Both the position numbers and the translations under genes were made by a program. Positions 25,460 to 35,745 of a stretch of 64,000 nucleotides of DNA are shown one piece after another. This DNA comes from Argentina anserina (Eukaryota; Streptophyta; Magnoliopsida; Rosales; Rosaceae). Location: contig NW_026089470.1 of the NCBI RefSeq assembly GCF_933775445.1, forward strand, positions 372,001 through 436,000, read 5' to 3'. The notes beneath the pieces are model-generated. The model saw only the letters and a list, made by a program, of their open reading frames with translations. It was not told the origin of the DNA and did no database searches. Positions within the stretch are counted from its first letter, which is position 1; each line of letters starts with the position of its first letter.

Positions 25460-28400
25460 AAACTGAGTATCTTTACATCGTTTGCGTATCTTTACTATTC
25501 CAATTGTGTATCTTTTCATTTCTCGTTTGAGTATCTTTCTGTAAGGCTTTCGGATGCGAGTTTCTATTGAATTTGAGAGTTTTGCAAGTGTGTGAGTGTG
25601 TTTCTTTCAAACTGAGTATCTTTACATCGTTTGCGTATCTTTACTATTCTAATTGTGTATCTTTACATCGTTTACGTATCTTTACTATTCCAATTGTGTA
25701 TCTTTTCATTTCTCGTTTGAGTATCTTTCTGTAAGGCTTCTGATGCGAGTTTCTATTGTATTTGAGAGTTTTGCAAGTGTGGGAGTGTGTTTCTTTCAAA
25801 TTGAGTATCTTTACATCGTTTGCGTATCTTTACTATTCCAATTGTGTATCTTTTCATTTCTCGTTTGAGTATCTTTCTGTAAGGGTTTCTGATGCGAGTT
25901 TCTATTGAATTTGAGAGTTTTGCAAGTGTGGAAGTGTGTTTCTTTCAAACTGAGTATCTTTACATCGTTTGCGTATCTTTACTATTCCAATTGTGTATCT
26001 TTACATCGTTTGCGTATCTTTACTATTTCAATTGTGTATCTTTTCATTTCTCGTTTGAGTATCTTTCTGTAGGGCTTCTGATGCGAGTTTCTATTGTATT
26101 TGAGAGTTTTGCAAGTGTGGGAGTGTGTTTCTTTCAAACTGAGTATCTTTACATCGTTTGCGTATCTTTACTATTCCAATTGTGTATCTTTTCATTTCTC
26201 GTTTGAGTATCTTTCTGTAAGGCTTTCTGATGCGAGTTTCTATTGAATTTGAGAGTTTTACAAGTGTGGGACTGTGTTTCTTTCAAACTGAGTATCTTTA
26301 CATCGTTTGCGTATCTTTACGATTCCAATTGTGTATCTTTTCATTTCTCGTTTGTGTATCTTTCTGTAAGGCTTTCTGATGCGAGTTTCTATTGAATTTG
26401 AGAGTTTTACAAGTGTGGGAGTGTGTTTCTTTCAAACTGAGTATCTTTACATCGTTTGCGTATCTTTACTATTCCAATTGTGTATCTTTTCATTTCTCGT
26501 TTGTGTATCTTTCTGTAAGGCTTTCTGATGCGATTTTCTATTAAATTTGAGAGTTTTGCAAGTGTTTGAGTGTGTTTCTTTCAAACTGAGTATCTTTACA
26601 TCGTTTTTGTATCTTTACTATTCCAATTGTGTATCTTTACATCGTTTGCGTATCTTTACTATTCCAATTGTGTATCTTTTCATTTCTCGTTTGAGTATCT
26701 TTCTGTAAGGCTTCTGATGCGAGTTTCTATTGTATTTGAGAGTTTTACAAGTGTGGGAGTGTGTTTCTTACACACTGAGTGTCTATACATTGTTTGCGAA
26801 TCTTTACTATTCCAATTGTGTATCTTTACATCGTTTGCGTATCTTTACTATTCCAATTGTGTATCTTTTCATTTCTCGTTTGAGTATCTTTCTGTAGGGC
26901 TTCTGATGCGAGTTTCTATTCTATTTGAGAGTTTTGCAAGTGTGGGAGTGTGTTTCTTTCAAACTGAGTATCTTTACATCGTTTGCGTATCTTTACTATT
27001 CCAATTGTGTATCTTTACATCGTTTGCGTATCTTTACTATTCCAATTGTGTATCTTTTCATTTCTCGTTTGAGAATCTTTCTGTAAGGCTTCTGATGCGA
27101 GTTTCTATTGTATTTGAGAGTTTTACAAGTGTGGGAGTGTGTTTCTTACACACTGAGTGTCTATACATTGTTTGCGTATCTTTACTATTCCAATTGTGTA
27201 TCTTTACATCGTTTGCGTATCTTTACTATTCCAATTGTGTATGTTTTCATTTCTCGTTTGAGTATCTTTCTGTAAGGCTTTCTGATGTGAGTTTCTATTG
27301 AATTTGAGAGTTTTGCAAGTGTGGGAGTGTGTTTCTTTCAAACTATGTATCTTTACATCGTTTGCGTATCTTTACTATTCCAATTGTGTATCTTTTCATT
27401 TCTCGTTTGAGTATCTTTCTGTAAGGCTTTCTGATGCGAGTTTCTATTGAATTTGAGAGTTTACCAAGTGTGGGAGTGTGTTTCTTTCAAACTGAGTATC
27501 TTTACATCGTTTGCGTATCTTTACGATTCGAATTGTGTATCTTTTCATTTCTCGTTTGTGTATCTTTCTGTAAGGGTTTCTGATGCGAGTTTCTATTGAA
27601 TTTGAGAGTTTTACAAGTGTGGGAGTGTGTTTCTTTCAAACTGAGTATCTTTACATCGTTTGCGTATCTTTACTATTCCAATTGTGTATCTTTTCATTTC
27701 TCGTTTGAGTATCTTTCTGTAAGGCTTTCGGATGCGAGTTTCTATTGAATTTGAGAGTTTTGCAAGTGTGTGAGTGTGTTTCTTTCAAACTGAGTATCTT
27801 TACATCGTTTGCGTATCTTTACTATTCTAATTGTGTATCTTTACATCGTTTACGTATCTTTACTATTCCAATTGTGTATCTTTTCATTTCTCGTTTGAGT
27901 ATCTTTCTGTAAGGCTTCTGATGCGAGTTTCTATTGTATTTGAGAGTTTTGCAAGTGTGGGAGTGTGTTTCTTTCAAATTGAGTATCTTTACATCGTTTG
28001 CGTATCTTTACTATTCCAATTGTGTATCTTTTCATTTCTCGTTTGAGTATCTTTCTGTAAGGGTTTCTGATGCGAGTTTCTATTGAATTTGAGAGTTTTG
28101 CAAGTGTGGAAGTGTGTTTCTTTCAAACTGAGTATCTTTACATCGTTTGCGTATCTTTACTATTCCAATTGTGTATCTTTACATCGTTTGCGTATCTTTA
28201 CTATTTCAATTGTGTATCTTTTCATTTCTCGTTTGAGTATCTTTCTGTAGGGCTTCTGATGCGAGTTTCTATTGTATTTGAGAGTTTTGCAAGTGTGGGA
28301 GTGTGTTTCTTTCAAACTGAGTATCTTTACATCGTTTGCGTATCTTTACTATTCCAATTGTGTATCTTTTCATTTCTCGTTTGAGTATCTTTCTGTAAGG

Positions 28401-28818
28401 CTTTCTGATGCGAGTTTCTATTGAATTTGAGAGTTTTACAAGTGTGGGACTGTGTTTCTTTCAAACTGAGTATCTTTACATCGTTTGCGTATCTTTACTA
28501 TTCCAATTGTGTATCTTTTCATTTCTCGTTTGTGTATCTTTCTGTAAGGCTTTCTGATGCGAGTTTCTATTGAATTTGAGAGTTTTACAAGTGTGGGAGT
28601 GTGTTTCTTTCAAACTGAGTATCTTTACATCGTTTGCGTATCTTTACTATTCCAATTGTGTATCTTTTCATTTCTCGTTTGTGTATCTTTCTGTAAGGCT
28701 TTCTGATGCGATTTTCTATTAAATTTGAGAGTTTTGCAAGTGTTTGAGTGTGTTTCTTTCAAACTGAGTATCTTTACATCGTTTTTGTATCTTTACTATT
28801 CCAATTGTGTATCTTTAC
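24463..28818 (+). repeat. Tandem duplication of a 2178-bp higher-order unit
   Basis: Sequence 24463-26640 corresponds to 26641-28818 at a constant offset of 2178 bp (25653/27831, 25892/28070, 26570/28748). Both copies have 'TTACACACTG', 'TTGCGAATC', 'TTTGAGAATC', 'CTATTTCAATTG' and 'GCGATTTTC'. The junction at about 26600-26640 joins a 'CATCGTTTTTG' monomer directly to a 'CATCGTTTGCG' one, marking the crossover. Confidence 0.85.
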
Positions 28819-30280
28819 ATCGTTTACGTATCTTTACTATTCCAATTGTGTATCTTTTCATTTCTCGTTTGAGTATCTTTCTGTAAGGCTTCTGATGCGA
28901 GTTTCTATTGAATTTGAGAGTTTTGCAAGTGTGGGAGTGTGTTTCATTCAAACTGAGTATCTTTACATCGTTTGCGTATCTTTACTATTCCAATTGTGTA
29001 TCTTTTCATTTCTCGTTTGAGTATCTTTCTGTAAGGCTTTCTGATGCGAGTTTCTATTAAATTTGAGAGTTTTGCAAGTGTGTGAGTGTGTTTCTTTCAA
29101 ACTGAGTATCTTTACATCGTTTGTGTATCTTTACTATTCCAATCGTGTATCTTTTCATTTCTCGTTTGAGTATCTTTATTTAAGGCTTCTGATGCGAGTT
29201 TCTATTGTATTTGAGAGTTTTGCAAGTGTGGGAGTGTGTTTCTTTCAAACTGAGTATCTTTACATCGTTTGCGTATCTTTACTATTCCAATTGTGTATCT
29301 TTTCATTTCTCGTTTGAGTATCTTTCTGTAGGGCTTCTGATGCGAGTTTCTATTGAATTTGAGAGTTTTACAAGTGTGGGAGTGTGTTTCATTCAAACTG
29401 AGTATCTTTACATCGTTTGCGTATCTTTACTATTCCAATTGTGTATCTTTTCATTTCTCGTTTGTGTATCTTTCTGTAAGGCTTTCTGATGCGAGTTTCT
29501 ATTGAATTTGAGAGTTTTGCAAGTGTGGGAGTGTGTTTCTTTCAAACTATGTATCTTTACATCGTTTGCGTATCTTTACTATTCCAATTGTGTATCTTTT
29601 CATTTCTCGTTTGAGTATCTTTCTGTAAGGCTTTCTGATGCGAGTTTCTATTGAATTTGAGAGTTTACGAAGTGTGGGAGTGTGTTTCTTTCAAACTGAG
29701 TATCTTTACATCGTTTGCGTATCTTTACGATTCGAATTGTGTATCTTTTCATTTCTCGTTTGTGTATCTTTCTGTAAGGCTTTCTGATGCGAGTTTCTAT
29801 TGAATTTGAGAGTTTTACAAGTGTGGGAGTTTGTTTCTTTCAAACTGAGTATCTTTACATCGTTTGCGTATCTTTACTATTCCAATTGTGTATCTTTTCA
29901 TTTCTCGTTTGAGTATCTTTCTGTAAGGCTTTCGGATGCGAGTTTCTATTGAATTTGAGAGTTTTGCAAGTGTGTGAGTGTGTTTCTTTCAAACTGAGTA
30001 TCTTTACATCGTTTGCGTATCTTTACTATTCGAATTGTGTATCTTTACATCGTTTACGTATCTTTACTATTCCAATTGTGTATCTTTTCATTTCTCGTTT
30101 GAGTATCTTTCTGTAAGGGTTTCTGATGCGAGTTTCTATTGAATTTGAGAGTTTTGCAAGTGTGGAAGTGTGTTTCTTTCAAACTGAGTATCTTTACATC
30201 GTTTGCGTATCTTTACTATTCCAATTGTGTATCTTTACATCGTTTGCGTATCTTTACTATTCCAATTGTGTATCTTTTCA

Positions 30281-32019
30281 AATAATAGAAAAGGGAAACA
30301 AAAACATAAAACAAAAATCAAAACAACTAAACTAATGACTCAACTATAATGCCTTCAACATTTTGTCTCAACGATCTTCAAACTCATAGCATCAAGAATA
30401 ACACTTAATCGAAATAGATAGAATGAATTTAATGGTTAATAAACATGAGATCTCGCATAACAAGTAAGACATGGCAGAAACATAGGTGATTGTAAGCTCA
30501 ACATGTTCAAAACAAGTTCAAATTCAACTCACAAGGGATATGCACTCCGAATCTTTTCTCTCAAGAACATGGCATATGCTTAAAAGCTTTTCACACATAA
30601 GAGTTATGAATACATAGTGAATTCGAAAACCTCATGAAAGATACCAATCATATGCACAAATGAACCCAAACCATATGCTTACTCATGAAACAAACTCCAC
30701 AAATCAAGAGCTACTCATTATAAGAATCATGCGGATCTTTATAAAAGGTAGGCTTAGGCTCGGTAAGGATATCATTTTTCAGGTAAAAGGAATCACAAAG
30801 GTCATCCTCAAGACTTAGCAGAGCAAGAATCATTCACCTTATGTCGCCATACTCCATAAAACAAGGGCCAATTTTATCATGTTGGACCCATTCTTCACTC
30901 TAAACATTGTGAAAACGAACAAAGGCTAAAGTACAACATTATTGAGCCTTCAACAAATATATCACAACTCCAAATTCACATCAAACATAGCTATGCCGTA
31001 ACTTCTTACTTCTCTTTCTTTTTCTATCTTTTTTTTTTTAACCGTGTATATATCTTTTTCTTTTCTTTTTCTCACACGGCATCTTTCATTTTTTCTTTTC
31101 ACCATTTTCATACGGCACAAATAAATACATAGCATAACCCCACACTTGAATCGAATCATCACTCCATATTAACATCAAATATTAGCTCTGCCAAGCCTTG
31201 AGAACAAGGTAGAGATATAACTATACTAAGCAAGGATATTAACATGTTGGTGATGAATAAAAGGTTTAACGTAGGCTCAAATGGGTTAATACTAAGGTGT
31301 CCCAAGCAGGGTACAAATAAGGCATACGGCTTTTTGGTTTAAGTGGTGGAATCCTAAAAAGATCCAACAATCCTTTTCAAAATCAGAGTATATTATGATA
31401 AAAGTTTCGAAAGTTTCACAAAGTAAGTTCTAGCATTCTCTAGTTCATTGCAATTCTATGGCATATGAATTGATCAAAACAGATGTAATGAGGTTATATA
31501 GCCAAGAAACGATAGATTAAAATCTCTAAAGAAACGCACATATATGGCTCGAAACTCACATAGGTTACATGAATTCAAACAAGTAAGGAACATGCTCATT
31601 TTGTACCTAAGTTTCAAAATCCTCATCTACTACATGTTCGTACAATTTCTACACATCGATTAACCATCAAATAACAATTAAGTTCAATTTCCAATCTTGT
31701 GATCATCTTTCAACCAATCATTCAAAGATCAACTCATCCTAGACAACAGTTAAAGGCATACCTATGACTCAAAACAAAATAAAAACAAAACAAAAAAAAT
31801 TATTTTTTTTGATTTTATGACTCTAACATGTAAACCTTCCCCCACACTCGAATCATGCATTGTCCTCAATGAATGTCAAAATAAATAATGCAATGGAAGA
31901 CTCATAGTGGAAGGAAACAACTACAAAAATAAAAACATGGGAAAAAGATGAGAAAATGATGAGAAAAGCTCCCCCATGACGCGGTCCAACCGCTTGCATT
32001 CCATGCTTCGTAACGTTTG
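30281..32019 (-). other. 3' internal region of the element, non-coding, truncated at 30281
   Basis: This is A/T-rich sequence without an open frame I can assign. Visible items are the G-rich motifs at 31136-31160 and 31835-31870 and a pyrimidine-rich plus-strand tract at 31008-31110 (including a T run at 31029-31039). The left end meets satellite at 'TATCTTTTCA' without an LTR end, PPT or target-site repeat, so the element is broken here. Small frames such as 30962-31162 and 31853-32110 (minus) are low complexity or unremarkable and are not called genes. Confidence 0.7.
31835..31870 (-). other. Conserved 3' internal motif of plant Ty3/Gypsy elements
   Basis: On the minus strand this reads ATTGAGGACAATGCATG, a short link, then GAGTGTGGGGGAAGG. 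The pairing of 'GAGGACAATG' with a G-rich 'GTGTGGGGG' tract is a common feature of the post-pol region in plant Athila/Tat-type elements. A shorter related copy is at 31136-31160 (minus strand GATTCAAGTGTGGGGTT). Neither is followed by an LTR, so I do not call them the 3' polypurine tract. Confidence 0.65.
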
Positions 32020-32140
32020 AAAATAATCTCCGATCAGTAAGACAATAGTGGGAATTGAAAGCTGATATTTCTAGCTTTCCAAGCATATAAAGTACGTTTG
32101 CTAACTCCAAATGAGGAGAAAGTTATGCTCCTGAAAATTT
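32020..32140 (-). repeat. Dispersed internal module, most diverged copy (M1)
   Basis: Contains 'AAGCATATAAAGTACGTTTG' and 'CTAACTCCAAATGAG', which align with 'CCATATAAAGTAC..' and 'CAACTC..TTTGAG' of the other copies. Flanking sequence is not clearly shared. It is the weakest of the four copies. Confidence 0.55.
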
Positions 32141-32384
32141 GTCACGAAAAACAAGTTCATAGAATCAAAAACTGGAATGACCTTTACCTCTTTGTACCTG
32201 AATTCCATTGATTTAAACAGCTGGAATGGAAACGTGGCCTGAATAAAAGTTGAAGATAACACAACCAGCTTTCAATCCATATATGGCACAACTGCCCAGT
32301 TAGGCCGGAAGTGCTCCCTATTGTTCCGTTTCCGGACTGTAACTGCACGCGTTCTGAATTTCTGACACGACCTTGCTGCCTTCC

Positions 32385-32540
32385 AATTGCAACTGGGAGT
32401 GATGTAGACCTCTAAATCTAGTTCTGTAAAAAGATACAGAAACTAGACTCAAATACCTTTGTTTCCATATAAAGTACATATTCCAACTCCCTTTGAGCTG
32501 GGAGATACAGTCTGCCGAAGTCGACGGACTGTTTCTACCA
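32385..32540 (-). repeat. Dispersed internal module, copy in internal region (M2)
   Basis: Contains 'CAGAAACTAGACTCAAATAC' and 'TTTCCATATAAAGTACAT', nearly identical to M4 in the LTR (35560-35745), then 'CCCTTTGAGCTGGGAG'. It lies beyond the post-pol motif in the 3' internal region, so the same module occurs both in the LTR and far inside the element. Confidence 0.75.
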
Positions 32541-32677
32541 GATTCTGTTGAACGAAAATGTTTTGCTCCTCTTCACGTTTTCTCGAAAACTAACCTACAC
32601 ACGCACAAAACAAATCAAAAAGAAAAAAAACAATAAAACAATAACCAAAGAAAATAATAAATATAAAAGAAAACATA

Positions 32678-32701
32678 TTGGGTTGCCTCCCAACAAGCGC
32701 T
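32678..32701 (-). other. Conserved post-pol motif of plant Ty3/Gypsy elements
   Basis: The plus strand reads TTGGGTTGCCTCCCAA followed by CAAGCGCT. On the minus strand this is AGCGCTTG then TTGGGAGGCAACCCAA, a signature I know from just downstream of the pol stop in many plant Athila/Tat-type elements. TTGGG and CCCAA can pair as a short hairpin stem with a TTGCCT loop. Its presence without pol argues that the element derives from a coding ancestor by internal deletion. Confidence 0.75.
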
Positions 32702-33864
32702 GAAGTTTAAAATCTAAAAGCTTAGACCGAGTTTTCCTTTCAATCATTTTGTAGGTGACACATTATGGGGTTTCTCCTCGGCCATTTTGTTGTCCAACCT
32801 TGTAGTATATTCTTGAGCTCATTGTTGGTCACTTCACTATAAATCTGTAGAATCTCAATTAAAATTATTAGTGAAAGTGAGAACTTACCAAACATCACAT
32901 AGGACGTGAGGTCCTTAAGAGACTATGTTCCTCTAGCCATATGATATTCCGTGGAATTTAAAATGCAACATGAATGAGATGCAAAATGAATGCAATTAGA
33001 ATTAGATCATTAAGATGCAATACAAAGGTTAGAGAAAACAGTTAGGAAGTTATTGATATACAAGTCACAAACATGTCAAAAGTCATTCAAATATAATAAG
33101 CACATGTTAAGGGGAAAAAGAAACGAAAACAAGCTTAACAACCAATCCAACATAATGTCAAATTTTATGTTTAAGTTCGTTTTAATTTCTCGACTAAATA
33201 AACCTAAAAAAAAGTACACCCAATTACAATTATTATATGTCAAATTTTTTTTTTTACAAGTTACTTTTCAATAGATTTCATGCTTTAACATCCTTAAGTT
33301 GTTATTCAAACAATTAAATAATCGATTGATTCTAAGTTGTAAACCAAAGTGGACGTGCGGCCTAAGTATGGATGCCTAGACACAAGTTTGAATCGTTGTT
33401 TCAGAAGGCCGGATAGCTAATTCAGAGATAGTGAACATGGTAGGACTCATTTGTTGAACTACGGAGGGCAAGCCCCCTATCGACTCCATCACTGAGATGT
33501 ATGTCAGTCAATAGTTCTCTGAGATCCAATTTTGGTCCCATGCACCAGGGTAATGAAAGAGTGTGCCCCTTACTCAGCTGGAAACAAACTTGTGTGTTAG
33601 ACAAATCTCCAAGTGTTAATAAAAGCCGCCCTCAACCTCATGCAAAAAATTTGGAAGAAAACATAAGGGGTTAAGGCTAATATTAACAAAAGGGACTTTA
33701 CCTATTCCGTTCGATTTACAACCTACAACAGTCATTCATTCAATCATAAAAAATAACAACCTAAAATAAAATTACTATATATTAGAACAAAGTAAGAAAA
33801 ACATATACAAATTTACAATATGAACAGTAATTCGAAATTAAAAGATTGGGATCCATAATGATGG
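32702..33864 (-). other. Non-coding leader/internal region between primer-binding site and post-pol motif
   Basis: This stretch would hold gag and pol in an autonomous element, but it is only about 1.2 kb and has no open frame above about 75 codons on either strand. I see no zinc knuckle, protease, reverse-transcriptase, RNase H or integrase motif. It is A/T-rich with a homopolymer T run at 33246-33255. A short minus-strand frame ending just upstream of the post-pol motif could be a remnant of the pol end, but this is too weak to annotate. Confidence 0.7.
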
Positions 33865-33883
33865 ATCCCCGGCAACGGCGCCA
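33865..33883 (-). other. Primer-binding site for tRNA-Asp
   Basis: The minus strand reads TGGCGCCGTTGCCGGGGAT, the complement of the 3' end of plant tRNA-Asp including the terminal CCA. It would prime minus-strand cDNA synthesis. It lies two bases inside the LTR end, and it fixes the element's orientation and the identity of this LTR as the 5' copy. tRNA-Asp priming is known from plant Athila/Tat-type Ty3/Gypsy elements. All 19 bases match my recollection of the tRNA end. Confidence 0.92.
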
Positions 33884-34920
33884 TTTGATCGGTTCGATTA
33901 CTCGAGATCAATATTAACCCTGTAAGCATCGTTAGTAGTATAAAGCAAGAGGGTATCGTTCACAAACCGGGGATCCAACCAGGGTAAAGAATCACAAACA
34001 TTTAACAACGAAATCATAAGAGATATAAAGATTTGAGATATATTTTGGATCAAACATAAAATAAACCTAAACTAATATATACATGTGATCAACCAACCAA
34101 CACATAAGAAATTACCAAACAAATAACATAAGAACAAAGGTAACAAAATCTACTCTCAATCTTGTTCATGCCGTAAGTATCATAGTTCATCTTAAATTCG
34201 ATCATGCATCAAGTTCCTACTTGGTTCCTAATACATAGATATTATTGAGCTCAACTACTTGTCTTGCTACGAAATCTAACATACCAATTCATCATGCAAT
34301 TACGTATCACAAAGAGAAATCAATATGTTTAAAGCACTTATCCAATGTCGAACTTAAGATCATAATCGGTGGAGGAACACAAAGGGGACAAACAATTAAT
34401 CAACTACTTGTATCAAAATTGTTTTTAACTTTGAATGATTAACATATGCGACATCAACTACTTGTCTTAATCACACATGCAATATAAGAACACACCGAAA
34501 ATGAATTAAGAACATAAATAAACAGAAACTCATGGCATAAAACCTAAAATCATTGAATTAAAATCGAAAACCTTAATTCATCATGTCATTCAAAAGTTAC
34601 AAATATCTCATAGACAAGAATAAAAATAACTTTTAACAAAACCTAAACATGAATCATCCAAGAACAAGAACATAAAAACCCGAAAACTTAACATGAAGAT
34701 CAAAGAGTTACACTTTATAATTCTCCTCCCAAGGTTCCTTACAGAGGTAGCACGAGATCTTCAAGAGTATGGTATCCTAGGCTCCCAAGCTTTGGACAGA
34801 AAATATGATGAAGGGTGGTGAATTCGGATTCTATGGTTCTTGGTGAATGAAAGTGTTTGGGCAGAGCTTTGGCAAGTCTTGTGAGCAAGGTTGATGATAT
34901 GTTTCTGTGGAATTGAGGTG

Positions 34921-34930
34921 CTATATATAG
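34921..34930 (-). promoter_or_regulatory. TATA box of the LTR promoter
   Basis: The palindromic CTATATATAG is the strongest TATA-like element in the LTR. On the minus strand it is preceded by GGGTTTCTTCCT and followed by GCACCTCAATTCC, with transcription expected to start about 25-35 bases further on, near 34890. Orientation is taken from the primer-binding site, since the motif itself is symmetric. Activity is not shown by the sequence. Confidence 0.65.
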
Positions 34931-35084
34931 AGGAAGAAACCCAAGGGAGGATGGCCACAAAGTCCACAAAGTTGAAACCAAATTGGTTGAGGTTTCCTAG
35001 ATTCGGCAGATTTGACCTTTGTCCCTTGTTGTGGCCATAACTTTCTCTAGAAAATAGATATTGAGATGATTCCAACTGGCAATT

Positions 35085-35210
35085 TCAACTAGACTTCCGT
35101 GGCTTTTCATCCATATAAGGTACATTTTCTCAATCATTTTGAGCTGTCCAGGGGAGCCCGTCAAAGATGGATGATCTGCACTGCCAGAATTCTGATTTCT
35201 ATAAGGATTG
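35085..35210 (-). repeat. Dispersed internal module, copy in LTR (M3)
   Basis: The plus-strand reading contains 'AACTAGACTTCC', 'CCATATAAGGTACATTTTC', 'TTTTGAGCTGTCCAGGGGAG' and 'CCCGTCAAAGATGG'. The same order of short motifs recurs at 35560-35745 and, more diverged, at 32385-32540 and 32020-32140. It lies just upstream of the TATA box and contains no coding frame I recognise. Confidence 0.75.
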
Positions 35211-35334
35211 CATATCTTTTGCATTAATTACATATCTTCTTCCTCCTTTATTGCTGATTTCTTTTGCACAAATTTCTTCCTTTGAATTAGGGAGGCAGCA
35301 AAAGTCTTAATTGTTGCAGCCATGTTTGATTTTT

Positions 35335-35422
35335 CTTACCTCTCCTCATTAAATTTGCTGCATGCCTTCTTTGACTTTCTTGCCTCTTCTCATTTAATTT
35401 GCTGCATGCCTTCTTTGACATT
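35335..35422 (-). repeat. 44-bp tandem duplication in LTR U3
   Basis: Two adjacent copies (35335-35378 and 35379-35422) share 'TTTGCTGCATGCCTTCTTTG' and differ at a few positions (CTTACCTCTCCTC against CTTGCCTCTTCTC). The duplication lies upstream of the TATA box. In other LTRs such tandem copies can act as enhancer repeats, but that role here is inference. Confidence 0.85.
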
Positions 35423-35559
35423 CTTTGGTGCTGGGATTTATGGACATTCTGATACATATTTGTGCTCTATTTGCAGGAGGAACAAAGTCCCAAGTTTCCC
35501 TCATAGCCCTTGGATCAAAAGCAAATCAATGGCTGAGATAATTCCGCCGAGTTCATTGG

Positions 35560-35745
35560 ACCTCCGATCAATGATTCAGTCATATCTCTCTGTAGGAATA
35601 AGATATTGATTTGATTCCAAATCCTACAGAAACTAGACTCAAATACCTTTATTTCCATATAAAGTAGGTCTTCTAACTCGATCGGAGCTATCCAGGGGAG
35701 CCCGTCGAAGTTGGACTATGAATATTGACAGCATTTTGATTCTTG
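35560..35745 (-). repeat. Dispersed internal module, copy in LTR (M4)
   Basis: Contains 'CAGAAACTAGACTCAAATAC', 'TTTCCATATAAAGTAGGTC', 'GAGCTATCCAGGGGAG' and 'CCCGTCGAAG', matching M3 (35085-35210) in the second half and M2 (32385-32540) in the first half. It lies about 350 bases upstream in the LTR from M3 when read on the minus strand. Confidence 0.75.

Larger units (their letters stand above)
1..30280 (+). repeat. Satellite DNA array, left domain (148/189-bp monomers)
   Basis: This is a continuous head-to-tail tandem array of one satellite family, cut by the window edge on the left and ending abruptly at 30280. The basic unit is 148 bp. A 149-bp form has one extra T in the 'GGCTTTCTGATG' stretch, and a 189-190-bp form duplicates 41 bp. 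All units point the same way. The left domain is marked by frequent monomers reading 'CTATTGAATTTGAG', alongside 'CTATTGTATTTGAG' and 'CTATTCTATTTGAG'. Variants such as 'TTTGCATATC', 'GAGTGTCTATACATTG' and 'CAAACTATGTATC' recur at fixed long offsets, which shows repeated segmental duplication. Array length implies roughly 190 units; this is an estimate, not a count. The array contains no gene. The function is unknown: the monomer is close to nucleosome length, which fits centromeric, pericentromeric or subtelomeric satellites, but the sequence alone does not say which. Confidence 0.97.

Noticed and set aside
279..30335. Dozens of 60-240-codon open frames in the left array on both strands
   Set aside because: They repeat with every monomer, and many start at TTG, which is not a normal start in a plant nuclear genome. 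Their ends follow monomer length changes rather than any protein boundary. They are satellite sequence read as code.
31008..31110. Purine-rich minus-strand tract as the 3' polypurine tract next to a 3' LTR
   Set aside because: No sequence resembling the LTR start (TGATAGGAGC on the minus strand) follows it, and the tract is interrupted. It is better treated as low-complexity sequence.
34739..35224. Three overlapping minus-strand frames (75-104 codons) near the TATA box
   Set aside because: They lie inside the LTR across the promoter, overlap each other in different frames, and contain no motif I recognise.
35322..35609. 95-codon plus-strand frame in the LTR
   Set aside because: It is antisense to the element, and its start is created by the 44-bp tandem duplication; no recognised domain.
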